Source: Rhodococcus opacus B4 (lineage in GTDB: Bacteria; Actinomycetota; Actinomycetes; Mycobacteriales; Mycobacteriaceae). Taken from it: 64,000 bases of DNA. Positions 29,314 to 37,892 of the stretch are shown here, one piece after another. The first letter of the stretch is position 1; every line of letters starts with the position of its first letter. The position numbers and the translations under genes are program-made. The notes under the pieces were generated by a model. It ran no database searches. It was given only the letters and a program-made list of their open reading frames with translations, and was not told the origin of the DNA. Where the stretch lies: assembly GCF_000010805.1 (NCBI RefSeq), contig NC_012520.1:434001-498000 (forward strand). The letters run 5' to 3'.

Positions 29314-30464
29314 CGCGCGGAGCCGACCAGTGCCGGAGCCGGCGCCGGGGCGGTGACGAACAGTTCCGCCGATGCGATGCGGCGGGCCGCCCGGTGGAGG
29401 GTGACCGATTCGAGTACCCCGTCGAGGGAAACGGAGAGGTCGACATCGAGTACCCCGGCGGGTGTCCCCACCCGAAGCGATCCCGGCCACCGGACCTGCG
29501 TGTTGTCGGTGACGACACCTCCGGTCACGGTGGACGCCGCGGCGACGGCGACCGCGGATGTGAGCCCGATCGCCGGGTGCGGGGCGAGCATCGACAGCAT
29601 CCGGACCGAGATGTCGTAGTCCTCGGCGCGGATATCGACGCCGGCGCTGGTGCGGTAGTCCGCCGGCGGACCCACGACACCGACTTTCGGAATCGCATGG
29701 GAGATAGGGTCTCCCGGCTTGCTCAACCCCATCCGCAACGAGGACTCCCGACGTAGCGACAGCAGCAGCGGCAGGTGTTCGGCGATCGTCTGGTTGTCCT
29801 CCGCGCCGGTCAGGCCGAGGTCGGCGGCGTCGAACAGCGCCGCCGGGGCGCCGGCGACGACCATCGTGGCGTGATAGCTGCGGCCCGCGATCGTGACACG
29901 ATCGATGGATGCGCCGGTGGGCAGCAGTGTGGCCGCGCCGCCGGCGAGACCGGTGAAGGTGAGCCCCACCGGGACACCCAACGCGCTGGTACCGGGCACG
30001 GCAGCGTCGCCTTCGGTGGGGATCATCCCGCCCGGGGTGGCGATCTCGGCGTTCAGGATCGCGCCGGTGTTCTGGTTCCGCATCCGCACGGTCGTCGTCG
30101 CGGAGTCGACCGGAACGAACCCGGACTGCAGCGCGTACAACCCGATCGCGGTGGCGCAGTTGCCGCAGTTGCTGCCCCATTCGACCTGGCGGTCACCAAT
30201 CGCGACCTGAGCAAACAGGTAGTCGACGTCGATTCCGGGCTCGCTGGAGCGGCGCACGATCGCCGCCTTCGAGGTGGTCGAGCTGCCGCCGCCGACACCG
30301 TCGAGCTGACGCGGATCACCCGAGCCGAATGCCGACGTCAAGATGGCATCGAGGCCGCCGGCCTGAGCAATGAGCGGATCGACGTCGAATGCGTTGAACA
30401 GCCAGCACTTGCTGGTTCCTCCCCGCATCCAGGTTCCATGAAGTGTGAACACGGTCCGGCCCAC
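29310..30464 (-). CDS. PrpF-like isomerase (DUF453 family)
   Basis: 384 residues. PrpF-family enzymes isomerise unsaturated di- or tricarboxylates such as 2-methylaconitate or oxalomesaconate. Motifs: WMRGGTSKCWLF near residues 12-23, DGVGGGSSTTSKAAIV, and the GSNCGNCATAIGLYALQSG active-site region with its Cys. It is followed by the second CitE-like lyase with an ATGA overlap. It is placed between that lyase and the MatC-like carrier, so it may supply the isomer that enters the CoA route. Confidence 0.88.
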   Translation of the reverse strand: MGRTVFTLHGTWMRGGTSKCWLFNAFDVDPLIAQAGGLDAILTSAFGSGDPRQLDGVGGGSSTTSKAAIVRRSSEPGIDVDYLFAQVAIGDRQVEWGSNCGNCATAIGLYALQSGFVPVDSATTTVRMRNQNTGAILNAEIATPGGMIPTEGDAAVPGTSALGVPVGLTFTGLAGGAATLLPTGASIDRVTIAGRSYHATMVVAGAPAALFDAADLGLTGAEDNQTIAEHLPLLLSLRRESSLRMGLSKPGDPISHAIPKVGVVGPPADYRTSAGVDIRAEDYDISVRMLSMLAPHPAIGLTSAVAVAAASTVTGGVVTDNTQVRWPGSLRVGTPAGVLDVDLSVSLDGVLESVTLHRAARRIASAELFVTAPAPAPALVGSAR

Positions 30465-30546
30465 CTTTCGGGTTCGAAGAGTTTGTGAGGCACCGCTGGA
30501 GGCTCTGATCGGATGGGGAGCGTGCTTCCCAGCGGTGTCCCACTGC

Positions 30547-30570
30547 CCACCCTGACCTACATCAGGGTGG
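30547..30570. promoter_or_regulatory. Inverted repeat upstream of the prpF-like gene
   Basis: CCACCCTGA and TCAGGGTGG are perfect 9-bp inverted arms around 6 nt, about 80 nt upstream of the PrpF-like start. Without a T run it looks more like an operator than a terminator. Confidence 0.5.
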
Positions 30571-30593
30571 AGAACAATGGCGAATAAGTCGAT

Positions 30594-30618
30594 GAGGGTT
30601 AACTTCAGTTAAACCCTC
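30594..30618 (-). terminator. Hairpin after matC, terminator or operator
   Basis: GAGGGTTAAC and GTTAAACCCTC form an imperfect stem around TTCA just beyond the stop of the MatC-like gene. No T run follows, so termination is uncertain. A LysR site is possible, as TTAACTTC occurs also near 27500. Confidence 0.4.
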
Positions 30619-30636
30619 GCGGGTGCGGTCTGCGCG

Positions 30637-32031
30637 TCAGACCAGTGTCGGGACGGCCACCAGCACCAGCCAGCACAGGGCCGGCGCGATCGCGACCACG
30701 ATGCCCGCGTTGAGGAGCAGTTGCCGGTAGAACCGGGGCCGCTCGATGTTCTGGGCGTTGGCGAGGACGAGTGCGCCGTTGGTCGAGAACGGGGAGACGT
30801 CGACCACGGTGGCGGAGATGGCGAGTGCTGCCACGACTCCGACGACCGGCAGCGCCCCGGTCTGCAGCAGAGGAAGCGCGAGCGGGATGACGGCGGTGAG
30901 AAGCGCCGTCGACGATGCGAACGCCGAGGTGACGCCGATGACGTAGCAGAGGACGACGGCGACCAGCAGCGGTGCGCCGATGGTGATCGCCATCTCGGCG
31001 AGGTGGTCGATCGTGCCGATCTCTTCCATGAGCGAGATGTAGGTGACCATGCCGGCGACGAGCAGCACGGTGGACCAGCTGATACCGGCGATAGCCTCAC
31101 TCTGCTTGGACAGGTCGGTGAAGGCGAGGATCGCACCGGCCGCGATGGCGACGAAGCTGATCGGCATATGCAGCACCAGGACCAGCACCAACACCGCGGC
31201 AATCAGGACGAGGGTGAGCTTCTGGACCCCGGTGACCGGCTGCACGTCGTGGTCGGTGACGACCTCGGTGCGCGGCGTCCGGATGAGGACCTGAGTGCCG
31301 CCCCCACTGGACGATACGCCGGCCGGCGTTCCCCCGGGTCCCGCGGTGGGGGTGCTCAGCGCGCTCCCACCACCGTCGGAGTCGATGCCGGCGCTCGAGC
31401 CGGTGGCGGAGAACTCGAGATTCCGTACCCGGGCAAGGACGGCGTAGCCGACCACTGTGAGGACCGAGAGCAGCAAATTGATGCCGTAGCTGGCGAAGAA
31501 CAGGGTCCAGGGGGCGATCGTCAGGCCGCTCGACTCGACGATGTCGCGGACGAGGACACCGGAGACCGAGATTGGGGAGAACGCTCCGGCGTGTGCGCCG
31601 TTGATGGTCATGATGCCCATTACCAGCGGACTCATCCGGGTCCGGGCGGCGAACGACATCGCCGCCGGGGAGATCAATGCGACGGCCGCCGGGCTGAACG
31701 TTCCCAGGGCCGTGAGCACGGAGGCGCAGAAGAAGAACACCCACGGGACGATCGTCACTCGTCCGCGAACGCCGCGAATGCAGGCGTTGACCAGGAGGTC
31801 GATGGTCCCGTTCTTCTTCGCCATACCGAAGAAGTAGGTGACGCCGATGATCGTCAGCACGATCGAACTGGGGAACTCGGCGAGGATTTCCTTGTCGTCG
31901 TAGCCGAGGAGGAACGCCCCCACGACGAAAGCGCCGATGAACCCCAATATGCCGATGTTGATGGGGAAGAAGGTGGCTATCACGAACATTGCCACCAACG
32001 CGATCAGTGGCAGTATCTCGATGGAAGTCAT
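30637..32031 (-). CDS. matC: MatC-like dicarboxylate carrier
   Basis: 464-residue inner-membrane carrier with about 12 hydrophobic segments. The N-terminal region (IEILPLIALVAMFVIATFF, NIGILGFIGAFVVGAFLLG) and NGAHAGAFSPISVSGVLV match the MatC / SLC13-related dicarboxylate carrier family, and SPFSTNGALVLANAQ near the C-terminus is the second signature. A Ser/Gly-rich loop separates the halves. ATG 32031 is taken because the protein begins at a hydrophobic helix; the frame is open to 32238. The substrate is presumably the acid degraded by the neighbouring enzymes. Confidence 0.88.
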   Translation of the reverse strand: MTSIEILPLIALVAMFVIATFFPINIGILGFIGAFVVGAFLLGYDDKEILAEFPSSIVLTIIGVTYFFGMAKKNGTIDLLVNACIRGVRGRVTIVPWVFFFCASVLTALGTFSPAAVALISPAAMSFAARTRMSPLVMGIMTINGAHAGAFSPISVSGVLVRDIVESSGLTIAPWTLFFASYGINLLLSVLTVVGYAVLARVRNLEFSATGSSAGIDSDGGGSALSTPTAGPGGTPAGVSSSGGGTQVLIRTPRTEVVTDHDVQPVTGVQKLTLVLIAAVLVLVLVLHMPISFVAIAAGAILAFTDLSKQSEAIAGISWSTVLLVAGMVTYISLMEEIGTIDHLAEMAITIGAPLLVAVVLCYVIGVTSAFASSTALLTAVIPLALPLLQTGALPVVGVVAALAISATVVDVSPFSTNGALVLANAQNIERPRFYRQLLLNAGIVVAIAPALCWLVLVAVPTLV

Positions 32032-32119
32032 GGGCGTTCTTTCGGTTCGCTGCGGGGCGGATCGAACGGCGCCTGGTCGGCGGCCGGTCGCGACGGACAG
32101 ACGTGAATATGGGGCGGAG

Positions 32120-32338
32120 TCACGCGGTGTAGATCGGGAGCTGTCGCTCCCGCCGGCGCAGCGCGGGGTCATGTCGCCGCCGCTCGAGGTGACTGTCGAC
32201 GGTGGTCGCCCACACCGCACCGGGTTGCAGTACCTCATCGATGCCGACCGACGTCAGCTGCACTGGGCGACCGACGGGATCGACAGGGCGATTCGGTGCT
32301 GTGATCCCGGGTGGTGAGGGAGTTGCGATCGTCTGCAT
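32120..32338 (-). CDS. Small hypothetical protein upstream of matC
   Basis: A 72-residue frame from ATG 32338 with AAGGA 7 nt upstream. It lies between the carrier and the divergent LysR gene. It ends DSHLERRRHDPALRRRERQL and PIYTA. No family recognised, no membrane segment. It could be a real first gene of the carrier operon or chance. Confidence 0.4.
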   Translation of the reverse strand: MQTIATPSPPGITAPNRPVDPVGRPVQLTSVGIDEVLQPGAVWATTVDSHLERRRHDPALRRRERQLPIYTA

Positions 32339-32453
32339 GTCACATCCTTCGCTTGATCATTACCCAGATCACACTATGAGCGGGTTATGTTTATGACAAT
32401 GTCGTATTTCTACGGCGAGGTTTAGCAGGATTAAAGGCTTGTGGGAGGTATCG

Positions 32454-33374
32454 ATGCGCGACTCGTTCGATGTGGTGACACTGTTCCTGCTCCTCGACAT
32501 CGCCGAGGCCGGATCGCTCACCGGCGGCGCCGAACGCGCCAACGTCACGCCATCCGCCGCGTCGCAGCGCATCGCCAAACTGGAACAGGAGATCCGGCAG
32601 CCGGTGTTGACCCGCCTGCCTCGCGGCGTCCGGTTGACGGAGGCCGGTGACATTCTCGTCACGCGTGCGCGGCTGTTCCGTCAGGAAATGCGCGCCGCCC
32701 GCGGGGACCTGGAATCTCTGCAGGGGCTCGAGCGCGGCACCGTCCGGCTCGGCTCGTTCCCGACCGTCAGCGCCTCCCTGCTCTCGGACGCGCTAAAGGA
32801 CTATCACGCCCACTGGCCCGGCATCGACGTGCGCGTCCAATCCGCGGTCCGCCCGCGGCTGCTGGAGATGCTTCACTCGAGCGAGGTGGAAATGGCGTTG
32901 CTCTGGAGTTACGACTGGACCGAGGAGACCGAGAAATCCCTGGCGCTCGTGCCGCTAATGGAGGATGAAACGGTCCTGCTCGTCCCGCTCGACGGGCCGT
33001 ACGCCGACGATGTCGCGGTGGCATCGCTGCGATCGGCGAAGTGGATCATCCGCAACACCAACCACCCGGCCGCCGAAGTGCTTTACCGCAGCTGCGAGAC
33101 GGCCGGATTCACCCCGAACGTCGTCTACGAGGCCCATGACTACCAAGAGATCGAAGCGATGGTCGCCGCGGGAGTCGGCATCGCCATGGTTCCGCGACTG
33201 GCCGTCACGCACCATCGCCCAGACGTATACGCGGTCCGATTCCGGCCCACTGACCGTGTGCCCACGCGATCGATCTACATCGCCTCGCTCGCCCGCCGGC
33301 AGTACACCCCCGGCATGCACGCCGTCTCCCGTGCACTCCACGACGCCGCCGACGCCATCACCGCGCAACGCTAA
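32454..33374 (+). CDS. LysR-type regulator 2 of the catabolic cluster
   Basis: 306-residue LysR regulator. HTH about residues 15-60 (AGSLTGGAERANVTPSAASQ, LTRLPRGVRLTEAGDILVTR), then an effector domain with GTVRLGSFPTVSASLL, close in style to the regulator at 27529. ATG 32454 has GGAGG 5 nt upstream; TTG 32439 would overlap that site. It is divergent from the MatC-like carrier, which it probably controls. With two LysR genes, uptake and degradation may answer to different intermediates. Confidence 0.9.
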   Translation: MRDSFDVVTLFLLLDIAEAGSLTGGAERANVTPSAASQRIAKLEQEIRQPVLTRLPRGVRLTEAGDILVTRARLFRQEMRAARGDLESLQGLERGTVRLGSFPTVSASLLSDALKDYHAHWPGIDVRVQSAVRPRLLEMLHSSEVEMALLWSYDWTEETEKSLALVPLMEDETVLLVPLDGPYADDVAVASLRSAKWIIRNTNHPAAEVLYRSCETAGFTPNVVYEAHDYQEIEAMVAAGVGIAMVPRLAVTHHRPDVYAVRFRPTDRVPTRSIYIASLARRQYTPGMHAVSRALHDAADAITAQR

Positions 33375-33518
33375 ACTGCAAGATCGATATCTCGCTGGGA
33401 GTCTTGGCTCGCAGTTTTTCTATGCGTGGCGGCGGCCGGACGACGCCCTTTGTCAGCTGTGCCAGCTCGGTTGGCGGCCGTCCGTGTCGGCGCCCCTCTC
33501 TCACCTTGCCGACCGCAC

Positions 33519-33529
33519 ACTTTAAAAGT
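33519..33529. promoter_or_regulatory. Palindrome upstream of the antitoxin gene
   Basis: ACTTTAAAAGT, an 11-bp palindrome around its centre, is followed by a further AAAGT next to the ATG at 33541. The region is AT-rich against its surroundings. It is a candidate autoregulatory site. Confidence 0.5.
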
Positions 33530-33540
33530 AAATTGAAAGT

Positions 33541-34008
33541 ATGTCTGTGGGTGAGGTGCCGTTCTCGGATATCCAGAACAAGGGGAAGGCGACGTTGTCG
33601 GAGTGGCAGCGGTCGGGTGCGCGGCCGCTGCGGGTGACGCGGCGCGACGATGAGGATTTGGTGTTGATGACGGCGGTGCGGGCGGATCAGGAGCGGGAGG
33701 TGCTCGCGGCGGCGACGGCGATGGTCGACGCCCTGTTGCACTCCGATGACGGTGTTCTGGTCCGCAAGGTCGTGGCGGCGGCGTTTCCGTGGGTGAGCTA
33801 CCTGTCGGGTGAGGAGGTCGCCGATTTCGTCGACGAGCTGATCGCGTCGCTGCGAGCGGGTTCGTCGCTGGATAATCCGGCTCCGCCGGCCCGCACGATC
33901 GAGACGTGGCGGCACACGGCGGAGGTGTATGCCGATCCGGATCTTGCCCGGATCCTGTCGGCGCCGTCCGCCGGTGACTTCGGGGCCGTGCCGGTGCCGG
34001 AGCTGTGA
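33541..34008 (+). CDS. Putative antitoxin of a RelE-like TA pair
   Basis: 155-residue protein. The N-terminal part (VPFSDIQNKGKATLSEWQRS, PLRVTRRDDEDLVLMTA) resembles Phd-type antitoxins, which bind the operator through this region. The helical C-terminal part (VDALLHSDDG onward) would bind the toxin. The last codons overlap the toxin start by GTGA. The identification follows from the partner and the operator-like palindrome upstream. Confidence 0.75.
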   Translation: MSVGEVPFSDIQNKGKATLSEWQRSGARPLRVTRRDDEDLVLMTAVRADQEREVLAAATAMVDALLHSDDGVLVRKVVAAAFPWVSYLSGEEVADFVDELIASLRAGSSLDNPAPPARTIETWRHTAEVYADPDLARILSAPSAGDFGAVPVPEL

Positions 34009-34358
34009 GCCCGAAGCTGGGTGAGCGGGTTGCGCCGCCGGCGGCCGGGGAGCTGTGGGAGCTGCGGTTCGCGACCAGTGACGCGGCGAAGGGATGGGAC
34101 GAGCTGTGCCGGCAGGCGCCGGCGAACACGCTGGTGGCGTACGAGGAGCTGCGACGCCGCGCGGTCGCGGGGGAGTCGACGACGCGCCATCACCGGTTGA
34201 AGGGCAGGCTCGCGACCGGGGTCCACAACGGTCTTGAGATGGAGCAGTGGCAGTACGAGGTCACCGCCGGCGGCCGCATCTGGTACGTGATGGATATCGA
34301 GCACCGCACCTTGTGGCTGAAGTACGCCGGAACAGGGCACCCCAAACAGACCGAATGA
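34005..34358 (+). CDS. RelE-like toxin
   Basis: 117-residue basic protein. Core stretches: AKGWDELCRQAPANTLVAYE, RHHRLKGRLATGV, and WQYEVTAGGRIWYVMD with LWLKYAGTGHPKQTE at the end, consistent with a ParE/RelE fold. It starts with GTG 34005 overlapping the antitoxin stop. A degenerate homologue is at 19440-19673, showing that this toxin family has been in the region more than once. Confidence 0.75.
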   Translation: MSPKLGERVAPPAAGELWELRFATSDAAKGWDELCRQAPANTLVAYEELRRRAVAGESTTRHHRLKGRLATGVHNGLEMEQWQYEVTAGGRIWYVMDIEHRTLWLKYAGTGHPKQTE

Positions 34359-34981
34359 TGTTGCCATTGTGCTGAATAGGGGCCTGATCGAATCGACTCA
34401 GCGGAGTCGGGAGCCGAGGTGGTCGGCTCGCGACCTGGAACCGTGCTGTGCGGGCATACGGTCTCTATTCGTTGGTCCCGGCCCGAGCCGCACACCGAGC
34501 GAGTGTTTGAGTGCGGGAGCTGGAAACGGGGCACCATGGCCACGGTCGCGAAGAAGAACAGCTGAGCGGGAATCCGCTCTGCTCGTAGTGGCTGCGCGAC
34601 TTTCGGTCAGGATCTGCCACCGAGCCGGCTCCCGCCCCTACATTCGGTGGGCAGTGAGGTTCTGGGCGCCGAGCGAACGCATCTGAATCCGGTGCGGGAG
34701 GCATGACGGGGCCGGCGGCGCGTTGTATCTTCGGTCGCGGTCGATCCGGGAAGGCGGGATGGCGGAGAAGATCTCCGCACTCAGCGTCTTCGATGCGGTT
34801 CCTCGGTTCAGGGCAGCAACGTCACCCTCAAGAGCAGATCGAGCCACACGGCGATCGCGACCAGACCGCCGAACGCGACCGCGACGATGAAGAATGGCGT
34901 CGTCGCGCGATCAGCCCAGTCGATCGGCACATCGTCGATAGAGCCGTGCGGCGGACTCTGTGCGCCACGCCGTTCGTTCTG
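34359..34981. other. Intergenic, no gene recognised
   Basis: About 620 bp between the TA pair and the minus-strand enzyme gene. The open frames have no typical composition or motif. No RNA gene or hairpin of note. Confidence 0.45.
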
Positions 34982-35533
34982 TTAGGTGGTGCGGCCCAGG
35001 AAGTTCAGCAGCTGGGTCTGGATGTCGGCGTTGTCTGTGGGTGCCACCTTGGCCCCGAAGGCGTGGGGGAGTCGGATCCGGTCGTCTTCTGCGACCAGAA
35101 AGGTTCGGGCCAGCTCGACTGCCTCGGGATCGAGGTGTTCGTCCTGCCCGGTGGCGCGCGCGAAATCCCAGGTATGTATCAGCGTGTCGGCGCACGCCAT
35201 CCGCCGGACGAATTGCTCGAAGGGCAGGTTGCCGAACTCGGCACCCAATACCTGCTGGGCGGTCGCCTCCGACTGAAGGGCAGCCTGTACCCCGGCTGTC
35301 GCATCCAGCCAGGCGGCCACCACGTCCTCCCCAGCGGTTGGCACCCGGTAGTCATTTCCCCTGAGCCCTGCGCAGGCCCGTCGGTGGTTACCCACCACAT
35401 GGGCGGCGACGTCCCAGGCGGTCCAGCCTGGGCAGGGGGAGGCCGAGTTCCAGCGGTCCTGCGGGCAGCCCAGGAGACGATCGGTGAAGTCCTGCGCCAC
35501 CCGCGCGTACAGACTGGTGATGGGCGATCCCAT
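34982..35533 (-). CDS. TIGR03086-type metal-binding protein (DinB/mycothiol-dependent superfamily)
   Basis: 183 residues. WTAWDVAAHVVGNHRR and DTLIHTWDFARATGQD carry the two histidine stretches that bind a metal in the mycothiol-dependent maleylpyruvate isomerase N-terminal fold. SPCPGWTAWDV is a family signature. Most members have unknown substrates, with some linked to mycothiol. ATG 35533 fits the family start; the frame extends far upstream without protein character. Stands alone. Confidence 0.8.
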   Translation of the reverse strand: MGSPITSLYARVAQDFTDRLLGCPQDRWNSASPCPGWTAWDVAAHVVGNHRRACAGLRGNDYRVPTAGEDVVAAWLDATAGVQAALQSEATAQQVLGAEFGNLPFEQFVRRMACADTLIHTWDFARATGQDEHLDPEAVELARTFLVAEDDRIRLPHAFGAKVAPTDNADIQTQLLNFLGRTT

Positions 35534-35911
35534 CGCCACACCGTACGTCAACCGCACCTCACCGAATCTGTGCTGGTAGAGGGCATCATTGCGCACACGG
35601 CGACCCGCACCGGCCGCCGCTGCGCCTGAACCGGGAGTTCTTCCGGCCCCGACACGGGGGCTCCGGGGCCGGATGCCGAGCCGTGACGATGTGCCCCGAG
35701 GCCTTGTCAGCGCTGAAGGGAACAGGTGCGATGGGGGAGCTGACCGCGGTGAATATCGGTCTGTCCGTCGGCGCCGTGGTTGCCGAGGGAAACACGGCGT
35801 GGCCAGGACATCGCACCGGACCTGATCATCGCGCACGCGGCCGTTGGCCGACAAGTCGTGGACGGAACTGGTGCTCGACGAGGATGTCGAGGTGAGGTTG
35901 CCCCTCGGGAG
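35534..35911. other. Intergenic, no gene recognised
   Basis: Between the DinB-like gene and the left end of the IS3 element. No convincing frame. Confidence 0.4.
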
Positions 35912-36218
35912 TGGACACCGGATTTCATGCGGCGACTGACAGCGTAGACGACGCGATGAGTCGTTGTTCGAACTCCACTGGGGTGAGGTATCCGAGGGCG
36001 GAGTGACGGCGACGTCGATTGAAGTACGAGAGCCACTCGAACAGGTCCAGCCGTGCCTGCGACTTCGACGTCCAACTCCGTCCGTGCAGCCACTCCCTCT
36101 TGAGTCCTTGGAAGAACGACTCGGCGAGAGCATTATCGTAACTCGAGCCGACCCGTCCTCGACTTAGCTGAATCCCATGACGGCGGCATACATCGACGAA
36201 AGCTGCTGCGGTGTACTG

Positions 36219-37668
36219 ACCAGGCTCAACCGGTGGAAGCAACACCTCGATAACGGAGGTGTGGGAATGGGACGACCACCCGGGTGGGCAGCAGCGTTGA
36301 CGGGGCGTGCGGTGATGCGGTCACCGGGACGGCCTCCGATACGCCGAGATCTAGAGCGGGCATTCTGGACGCGGATCGCCGAGGGTCTCACGAGCGACGA
36401 CGCAGCGACCACATGCGGCGTGTCGGGGCCGGTGGGGACACGGTGGTTCCGCCAGGCTGGTGGGATGCCACCGATCGAGTTGACCCCGGTCTCGGGGAGG
36501 TACCTGTCGTTCACCGAGCGTGAGGATATCGCGCTGCTGCGAGCCAAGGGTATGAGTATGCGCGACATCGCTGACCGGATCGGACGGTCACCGTCGACGA
36601 TCTCGCGGGAGTTGCGGCGGAACGCCGCCACCCGCAATGGCAAGCTCACATACCGAGCGTCGACCGCACAGTGGAAGGCCGACCTCGCCGCGAGGCGCCC
36701 AAAACCAGCGAAGCTCGCCGAACACGATCGGCTACGAGAATATGTGCAGGACAAACTGTCTGGTGTGATTCGTGCCGACGATGGAACCGTGGTGTCCGGT
36801 CCGGATGCCGCTTGGATTGGCCGAAACAAGCCTCGGCGCGGTGATCGTCGGTGGGCGACGGCGTGGAGTCCGGAGCAGATCTCGAATCGCCTACCGATCG
36901 ACTATCCGGAGGACCCGACGATGCGCATTTCACCTGAGGCGATCTACCAATCGCTCTACATCGAGGGTCGCGGCGGCCTGGAGCGGGAGCTCGTCGCGTG
37001 CTTGCGCACCGGCCGGGCGCTGCGAAAGCCTCGTGCGCGAGCACGGAAGCAGCGCACCGGATTTATCACCGAGGAGGTGACCATCAGCGCCCGTCCGGAG
37101 GAGGTCGAGAGCCGGAAGACGCCGGGGCATTGGGAGGGCGACCTCATCATCGGTCTGACCCGGTCCGCGATCGGCACGCTCGTCGAGCGCACCAGCAGAT
37201 ACACGACTCTACTACACCTGCCGCGACTGAAGGGCTATGGAACAGCGGCGATGGTGAAGAACGGGCCGGCGCTGTCCGGATATGGTTCGGAGTCCGTTCG
37301 TGATGCTCTGGCCGCGACGCTGTCACCGCTGCCCGAGCATCTACGCAGATCCGTGACGTGGGATCGCGGAAAGGAACTCGCGCGTCATGCCGAGCTGACG
37401 GCATCTACGGGTATCCGTGTCTACTTCTGTGATCCGTACAGTCCATGGCAGCGCGGAACGAATGAGAACACCAATGGGCTGCTGCGACAATATTTTCCGA
37501 AGGGAACTGATCTGTCCCGATACAAGTTCCGTGAGCTTCAGGCGGTCGCCGATGCGCTCAACAACCGCCCCCGAAAAGTGCACGGTTGGAGAACTCCAGC
37601 GGAAGTGTTTGCCGAACAGGTACACTCGTCCTCACGGCACGGTGTTGCGACGACCGGTTGAATCCGCC
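36219..37668 (+). mobile_element. IS30-family element inside IS3
   Basis: 1450 bp. The flanking target CTG is duplicated (36216-36218 and 37669-37671). The right end is GGCGGATTCAACCGGT read inward; the left end shares TCAACCGGT but differs in its first bases, so its outer terminus is degenerate. One transposase gene is on the plus strand. Confidence 0.85.
36267..37661 (+). CDS. IS30-family transposase
   Basis: 464 residues. N-terminal HTH-like region (MSMRDIADRIGRSPSTISRE, LRRNA) and a DDE core: Asp in GHWEGDLIIG, Asp in VTWDRGKELARH, Glu in QRGTNENTNGLLRQYFPKG. All three acidic residues are present. ATG 36267 has GGAGG about 8 nt upstream. The open frame begins earlier, at 36177, but that part is IS3 sequence. 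Confidence 0.93.
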   Translation: MGRPPGWAAALTGRAVMRSPGRPPIRRDLERAFWTRIAEGLTSDDAATTCGVSGPVGTRWFRQAGGMPPIELTPVSGRYLSFTEREDIALLRAKGMSMRDIADRIGRSPSTISRELRRNAATRNGKLTYRASTAQWKADLAARRPKPAKLAEHDRLREYVQDKLSGVIRADDGTVVSGPDAAWIGRNKPRRGDRRWATAWSPEQISNRLPIDYPEDPTMRISPEAIYQSLYIEGRGGLERELVACLRTGRALRKPRARARKQRTGFITEEVTISARPEEVESRKTPGHWEGDLIIGLTRSAIGTLVERTSRYTTLLHLPRLKGYGTAAMVKNGPALSGYGSESVRDALAATLSPLPEHLRRSVTWDRGKELARHAELTASTGIRVYFCDPYSPWQRGTNENTNGLLRQYFPKGTDLSRYKFRELQAVADALNNRPRKVHGWRTPAEVFAEQVHSSSRHGVATTG

Positions 37669-37892
37669 CTGTGATCCGCGGTCGCTGTGGAAGATAACGC
37701 CACCGACGTCACCACCGCGGGTGCGCACCGACATCTCGATCGCGTCCGTGACGAGATCGGTGCGCATGTGGTCAGCGATCGACCAGCCCACCACCCGGCG
37801 TGAGAAGATGTCGATCACCGTATTAGTTACGTGGAATCACGCCGGGGGTCGGTTGTTCGTCCCGCGGTGTCACCACGAGCTGAGGGGCCCTG

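Noticed and set aside
28456..30180. 574-codon frame fused to the second CitE-like lyase
   Set aside because: Codons upstream of 29313 are the wrong frame of the PrpF-like gene; the lyase starts at ATG 29313 with ATGA overlap.
30721..32106. Plus-strand open frame of 461 codons opposite matC
   Set aside because: Very Asp/Glu/Gly-rich shadow of a membrane protein gene; no start signal.
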